DNA of 19,354 bases from the NCBI GenBank assembly GCA_964508085.1, contig CAZDTI010000132.1, positions 1 through 19,354 on the forward strand, read 5' to 3'. The translations under genes and the position numbers were made by a program. The notes under the pieces are model-generated. The model searched no databases. It was not told where the DNA came from and saw nothing but the letters and a program-made list of their open reading frames with translations. This DNA comes from CALGLS01 sp964508085. Its GTDB lineage: Bacteria > Bacteroidota > Bacteroidia > Chitinophagales > Saprospiraceae. This document shows, piece by piece, positions 16,421 to 19,354 of this stretch (positions are counted from its first letter, which is position 1; every line of letters begins with the position of its first letter).

Positions 16421-16475
16421 AGTAAATTATTTACTATCTTAGGACTCTATTATTTTATTTCTAAAATAACCTAAG
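16421..16475 (+). promoter_or_regulatory. Two inverted repeats before the CpeT-like gene
   Basis: The first is AGTAAATTATTTACT (16421-16435), a 6-bp stem with a 3-nt loop. The second is a stronger hairpin: CTTAGG (16438-16443) pairs with CCTAAG (16470-16475), and inside it TTATTTTA pairs with TAAAATAA around a TTTC loop, with a 6-nt bulge on the left. The hairpin ends on the base before the ATG at 16476, so it would cover the ribosome entry region. It could be a weak terminator of the esterase genes, a translational control, or a protein-binding palindrome. Confidence 0.5.
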
Positions 16476-17099
16476 ATGCTTCGCCTCCAAAATCTTCTCT
16501 TTGTATTTTTATTGTTATCCTCCTGCGGTGCTAAAAAGATAGCTATAGCTCCACCTGTAGATCAGATGAAGGAACTCAAGTCACTGATGACCGGTTCTTT
16601 CGACAGCAGCCAACAAGCTAAAGAAGATTCTACTTATTTTGACATCTCCTTGCACATGTATCCCATTTGGGAAAACCGAGATGGCTATTACCTCTATGTA
16701 GAGCAAGCAGTCACTGCAAATCCTTCTAAACCTTATCGACAACGAATTTATAAATTGGAACGGGTAAACGATCAAATGATAGAGAGCAAAGTTTTTACTA
16801 TGGAGACGCCCGAACTTTTTATTGGCAAATGGAACGAGGCTTCCTTCTTCGATGGTTTTGATGAGAAAATCTTGAAAGAACGAGAAGGTTGTGGTGTTTT
16901 TCTAATGAAGATTGATGGAAGCTATAGCGGAAGCACGCGCGAAAAGGATTGTGGGAGTACACTTCGAGGGGCAAGCTATGCTACTTCTAAAGTGAAAATT
17001 AGTAAAGATAGAATCGTGAGTTGGGATCAGGGTTTTGATGCGAAAGATGAGCAGGTGTGGGGAGCTGAAAAAGCAGGGTATGTTTTTATGAAGAAGTAA
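16476..17099 (+). CDS. CpeT/CpcT-family lipoprotein (chromophore-lyase-like)
   Basis: The 207-residue protein has a lipobox LSSC (Cys17) and then matches the CpeT/CpcT family (older name DUF1001) along its length: LMTGSFDSS, YYLYVEQAV, PYRQRIYKLE, REGCGVFL, GSTREKDCGSTLRGASY and QVWGAEKAGYVF. In cyanobacteria CpcT attaches a bilin chromophore to phycobiliproteins. Non-phototrophic members share the calyx-like beta-barrel, but their ligand is unknown, so the name does not imply pigment attachment here. Cys residues in GCG and DCGS are retained; I cannot say whether they form a disulfide. The gene lies 60 bp downstream of the esterase gene in the same direction and probably ends the operon. Confidence 0.85.
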   Translation: MLRLQNLLFVFLLLSSCGAKKIAIAPPVDQMKELKSLMTGSFDSSQQAKEDSTYFDISLHMYPIWENRDGYYLYVEQAVTANPSKPYRQRIYKLERVNDQMIESKVFTMETPELFIGKWNEASFFDGFDEKILKEREGCGVFLMKIDGSYSGSTREKDCGSTLRGASYATSKVKISKDRIVSWDQGFDAKDEQVWGAEKAGYVFMKK

Positions 17100-17125
17100 A
17101 TTGGCCGTAGTTGAAAAGGGTAGCT

Positions 17126-17617
17126 TTATCCACCTTCAAGTTGCAACTCAAAAATATCTCCTTCCAACTTAGCTAAACTTCTAGCACCACTTAACGAGAA
17201 AATAAAAGCGCCAATATCTGGTGATGTCCGCATCCAATTGCATTGAAAACAAACCGTGGAGTGAGCAACGATCTTCCCTGAGTTATCATAAAACACAAAG
17301 CCCAAATGTGGCTCAAAGCAACGGTAAAATTCAGATCCGTAGCTTTTCTCATCTCGATATATCGTTAGTAAATCATTTTCTTGTTTTTTGGTCAAGATGA
17401 TGCCTTCTCCAACAATTGAGGAAGACAGGTTATTCTGCTTATTGACAATGTTTTTATTGTCGCCATTCATTTTGTAAGCAACTACTTTAGCATAATCGCT
17501 TCCTGGAAAAGCATTGAGTTTGAAGTCTTTTGGATCAGTTAAGTCCGCAGGTTTGTCCGTATTGGAACAGCTCCAATGACAGATGACAAGACAAAAAATA
17601 AGAAAGCTTAATCGCAT
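17126..17617 (-). CDS. Small lipoprotein with Cys/His cluster, function unknown
   Basis: The 163-residue product has lipobox HWSC (Cys17). The body is predicted alpha/beta with no enzyme family that I recognise. The notable feature is a set of potential metal or disulfide residues in its second half: Cys100-x3-His104 (CFEPH), His119 and Cys123-x2-Cys126 (CFQC), around the strands GFVFYD and GKIVAHS. I recall similar Cys/His patterns in uncharacterised Bacteroidota lipoproteins, but this is not a firm family assignment. It is convergent with the CpeT-like gene, with only 26 bp between the stop codons, and shares direction with the VTC gene upstream. Confidence 0.75.
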   Translation of the reverse strand: MRLSFLIFCLVICHWSCSNTDKPADLTDPKDFKLNAFPGSDYAKVVAYKMNGDNKNIVNKQNNLSSSIVGEGIILTKKQENDLLTIYRDEKSYGSEFYRCFEPHLGFVFYDNSGKIVAHSTVCFQCNWMRTSPDIGAFIFSLSGARSLAKLEGDIFELQLEGG

Positions 17618-17654
17618 GATTTAAGGCGTTGTAGCACAATATATAACTATTAAC

Positions 17655-17740
17655 TGTTAAGATTAACATTAACTTCCCACTAAGGTGGAAAAAAACTACT
17701 ATTACCTTCAATTGTTAACCTTAACGTTCCTACTATGGTG
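17655..17740. repeat. Degenerate direct repeat in the VTC-lipoprotein gap
   Basis: Two similar segments about 52 bp apart share AACTGTTAA..TTAACTTCCCACTAAGGTGG (about 17651-17688) and AATTGTTAA..TTAACGTTCCTACTATGGTG (about 17710-17740); the first has an extra 6 bases or so in the middle. The first copy can also fold as TTCC-CAC/GTGGAA. They lie upstream of the minus-strand lipoprotein gene and could be tandem operator sites, for instance of a LytTR-type regulator, but this is unproven. Confidence 0.4.
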
Positions 17741-17764
17741 TATAAAATACTTAATCGTCCACCG

Positions 17765-18397
17765 TCAATAATTAGACAACACACCGCTCACGTATTTTGA
17801 GTTCTTCGTAAGGCGAAACGGAATTTTTTGCAAAAGATATTCTGCTTCCTCTCTATCTTCCTGTGCAAATTTAATTTCCAGAATCAAAGCTGTATCCAGA
17901 GTCGGGGAGAGCGGAAAAAATAAATTCCCCTGATACAAAAAATATTGCATCTCCCGATCAATGGTCGCTCTGAATTTATGATCATAGGATTCCAAATAAG
18001 TCCTCAAATAACGAATCAAAACCACGGGATGCAAAGAATGCCCTTTCGGGTATGCATCGTATAACAATCTACTCGCATCAAGCCCACTACCGATCCGAAA
18101 ATCAGGCAAAGCAACAAACTCTTTCGTCCCCAACTCATTGTTCTTAATCTTCTTTTCAAGCTTCGGCTTCTTTGCATCTAACATGTCTTCTCCGTACCAG
18201 CGAATACGATGTTTGAGTCTTCGGGAAAGACCAGCTAGATTGTCCTGAAAAGCACTGAGTTCAACATCATCATAATAAATACTATTGACCCAACGATCAG
18301 GAAATGCCGTTTTGAATCCTGCTGGAGATCCAGAGAGGTTGTCCAAGATTTGTGGCAAAGAAGCATCTTCTATTCTGTATTTTTTTTCGTATCTCAA
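17765..18397 (-). CDS. VTC-domain (polyphosphate polymerase-like, CYTH-related) protein with TTG start
   Basis: The 210-residue protein matches the VTC domain: N-terminal RYEKKY, WVNSIYYDD, DNLAGLSRRLKHRIRWYG (Lys/Arg rich tunnel strand), KLEKKIK, VVLIRYLRTYL, FRATIDREMQYF, LILEIKF and LTKNSKYVSGV. In yeast Vtc4 this tunnel domain makes polyphosphate from ATP; bacterial single-domain members are inferred to bind or polymerise polyphosphate, without proof for this one. The start must be TTG at 18397-18395: an in-frame stop TAA lies at 18401-18403, one codon upstream, and RYEKKY is the normal N-terminus of the family. The membrane partner often found beside bacterial VTC genes is not present in the window. 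Confidence 0.88.
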   Translation of the reverse strand: MRYEKKYRIEDASLPQILDNLSGSPAGFKTAFPDRWVNSIYYDDVELSAFQDNLAGLSRRLKHRIRWYGEDMLDAKKPKLEKKIKNNELGTKEFVALPDFRIGSGLDASRLLYDAYPKGHSLHPVVLIRYLRTYLESYDHKFRATIDREMQYFLYQGNLFFPLSPTLDTALILEIKFAQEDREEAEYLLQKIPFRLTKNSKYVSGVLSNY

Positions 18398-18420
18398 GAT
18401 TTATTTGTTTAGTGAGGAGA

Positions 18421-18540
18421 GTGGATAAGGGTAGATGATGGCTGGTAAGGGTGGATAAGGGTTTCCTTCATTCGTACCTTTCGCGATAGTGGGAAACCCT
18501 TATCTACCCTCATCCACCGTTACCAGCCCTTATCTGCCCT
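18421..18540 (+). repeat. Octamer-arm hairpin element, copy F
   Basis: The left arm GTGGATAAGGGTAGATGATG, then GCTGGTAAGGGTGGATAAGG, ends GTTTCCTTC (18461-18469). The right arm GGGAAACCCTTATC.. runs from 18491 to 18540, and the stop codon of the aldo/keto reductase begins at 18542. Both arms carry the private unit GGCTGGTAA, and the reverse-complemented right arm has one additional GGTAGATAAG-type unit near the tip. The loop is about 25 nt (ATTCGTACCTTTCGCGATAGT). The dominant unit here is GGATAAGG rather than GATGGG, and both arms have changed in step. Confidence 0.87.
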
Positions 18541-18541
18541 T

Positions 18542-19354
18542 TTAAAACATAGGAGCCACCGGCTTATTAGCTAAAATCTTTTCAATCCTGGCATCCATCT
18601 CTGGAGTAATTAAAGGAACAATTTCCAAAGAAGTCAAAGTTTCCTTCAAATGTTTAATTTTTGAAGCCCCCAAAATAACGGTACTCACATTCGGGTTTTT
18701 AGCACACCAAGCTATGGCTAGTTTAGCCATTGAAGTATTAAGTTCTTCTGCCAATTCATTAAGTTCACGGACAATATGAAGTCGCTCCGGGGTCAAAGAT
18801 CGGTCCTTCAACCATTCCAATCCTTCCATTCCTAGTCGGGTACCTCTTGGAAATTTATCAACATATTTATTCGTCAAAACACCAGAGGCAAGTGGTGACC
18901 AAATCGTCGTTCCGAGACCTACCGTTTTGTAAATTTGAGCATATTCCACTTCCACCTTTGTCCTTTCGAACATGTTATATTGCGGTTGTTCCATCGTTGG
19001 GCCGATCAGTCGATATTCTCTGGCGACCATGTGGGCTTCCATTATTTCCTGAGCAGACCATTCACTAGTGCCCCAATACAAAATTTTGCCTTGTTGTATC
19101 AAATGATTCATGGCCCAAACCGTTTCCAAAATAGGTGTATTTTTATCTGGTCGATGACAGAAAAACAGATCCAGGTAGTCGACTTGCAATCTTTTTAGCG
19201 CTGCTTCACAAGCTTCAAAAAGGTGTTTTCTACTTAACCCCGTTTGATTCGGTAGCTTTCCGCCATCTCCAAAAAAAGCTTTGGAGGAAACCACATAGGA
19301 ACTACGGTCCCATTTTGATTTTTTCAAGATCTTTCCCATTACAATTTCAGACTT
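18542..19354 (-). CDS. Aldo/keto reductase, AKR6/Kv-beta-like, C-terminal ~270 residues (start outside window)
   Basis: The frame is open to the right edge; residues upstream of the internal ATG at 19339 (KSEIV) fit the family line ..EIVMGKILKK, so that ATG is not the true start and about 60 residues are missing, including the catalytic Asp and Tyr. Visible motifs are YVVSSKAFF (catalytic Lys), GLSRKHLFEACEAALKRLQ, YLDLFFCHRPD (catalytic His), LYWGTSEWSAQEI, EQPQYNMFER, TIWSPLASGVLTNKY and VILGASKIKHLKETL (cofactor phosphate pocket). The pattern is that of NADPH-dependent reductases related to potassium-channel beta subunits and bacterial YghZ. The physiological carbonyl substrate is unknown. 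The stop codon directly follows repeat copy F. Confidence 0.92.
   Translation of the reverse strand, partial: KSEIVMGKILKKSKWDRSSYVVSSKAFFGDGGKLPNQTGLSRKHLFEACEAALKRLQVDYLDLFFCHRPDKNTPILETVWAMNHLIQQGKILYWGTSEWSAQEIMEAHMVAREYRLIGPTMEQPQYNMFERTKVEVEYAQIYKTVGLGTTIWSPLASGVLTNKYVDKFPRGTRLGMEGLEWLKDRSLTPERLHIVRELNELAEELNTSMAKLAIAWCAKNPNVSTVILGASKIKHLKETLTSLEIVPLITPEMDARIEKILANKPVAPMF

Noticed and set aside
17100..17125. Terminator between convergent genes
   Set aside because: The 26-bp gap has no inverted repeat or T-run of note.

Overview
The window looks like a chromosomal segment from a member of the Bacteroidota, most likely the Saprospiria (Lewinella/Haliscomenobacter-like). The DNA is AT-rich. 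Many lipoprotein signal peptides have the form ..SC-KKDDD. Shine-Dalgarno sequences are largely absent. A few upstream boxes match the Bacteroidota -7 consensus TAnnTTTG. The large secreted protein at the left edge has the Cys-Asp-Asp-Asn 'CDDNNTP..SSDD' module that I associate with Saprospiraceae surface proteins. The taxonomic call is inference from these traits; there is no rRNA gene to check it.

Layout. (1) 1-2378, minus: N-terminal 792 codons of a very large secreted adhesin-like protein, cut by the window edge, with two copies of a carbohydrate-binding-like module and CARDB/DUF11-type beta-sandwiches. (2) 2844-5468, minus: two tandem paralogous surface lipoproteins. (3) 5549-7579, minus: miaE (tRNA hydroxylase) and der (ribosome-assembly GTPase). 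(4) 7965-9562, plus: an orphan S23/23S-rRNA-IVP four-helix-bundle gene and a class 1 isoprenoid-synthase-like gene. (5) 9679-11434, minus: a LytS-type histidine kinase overlapping a LytTR response regulator. (6) 11685-17099, plus: a compact run of secreted proteins: a DUF5694 + S41 peptidase fusion, two erythromycin-esterase-family proteins (the first frameshifted), and a CpeT/CpcT-like lipoprotein. (7) 17126-19354, minus: a small Cys/His lipoprotein, a VTC-domain protein starting with TTG, and the C-terminal part of an aldo/keto reductase.

The most unusual content is intergenic. Six gaps (A 2674-2822, B 6161-6277, C 7624-7797, D 8355-8553, E 9564-9677, F 18421-18540) hold related long inverted repeats. 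The arms are built from degenerate octamers of the type GGGTAGAT/GGGTGGAT. Five copies have the same junction motif TTTCCTTC at the tip of the left arm and GGRAR.. at the start of the right arm, and all five point the same way whatever the direction of the flanking genes. Each copy has its own octamer variants, yet its two arms remain complementary, so the hairpin seems to be maintained. Loops range from about 25 to 130 nt and contain further small hairpins. Copies B, E and F end within 2 bases of a stop codon. The orphan S23 gene lies exactly between copies C and D. I do not recognise this family from the literature.

Functionally, the right half suggests a secreted-hydrolase operon: three successive proteins carry the EreA/TIKI-like Glu/His motif architecture. 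It may be controlled by the divergently transcribed LytS/LytTR pair, which is inference from position only.
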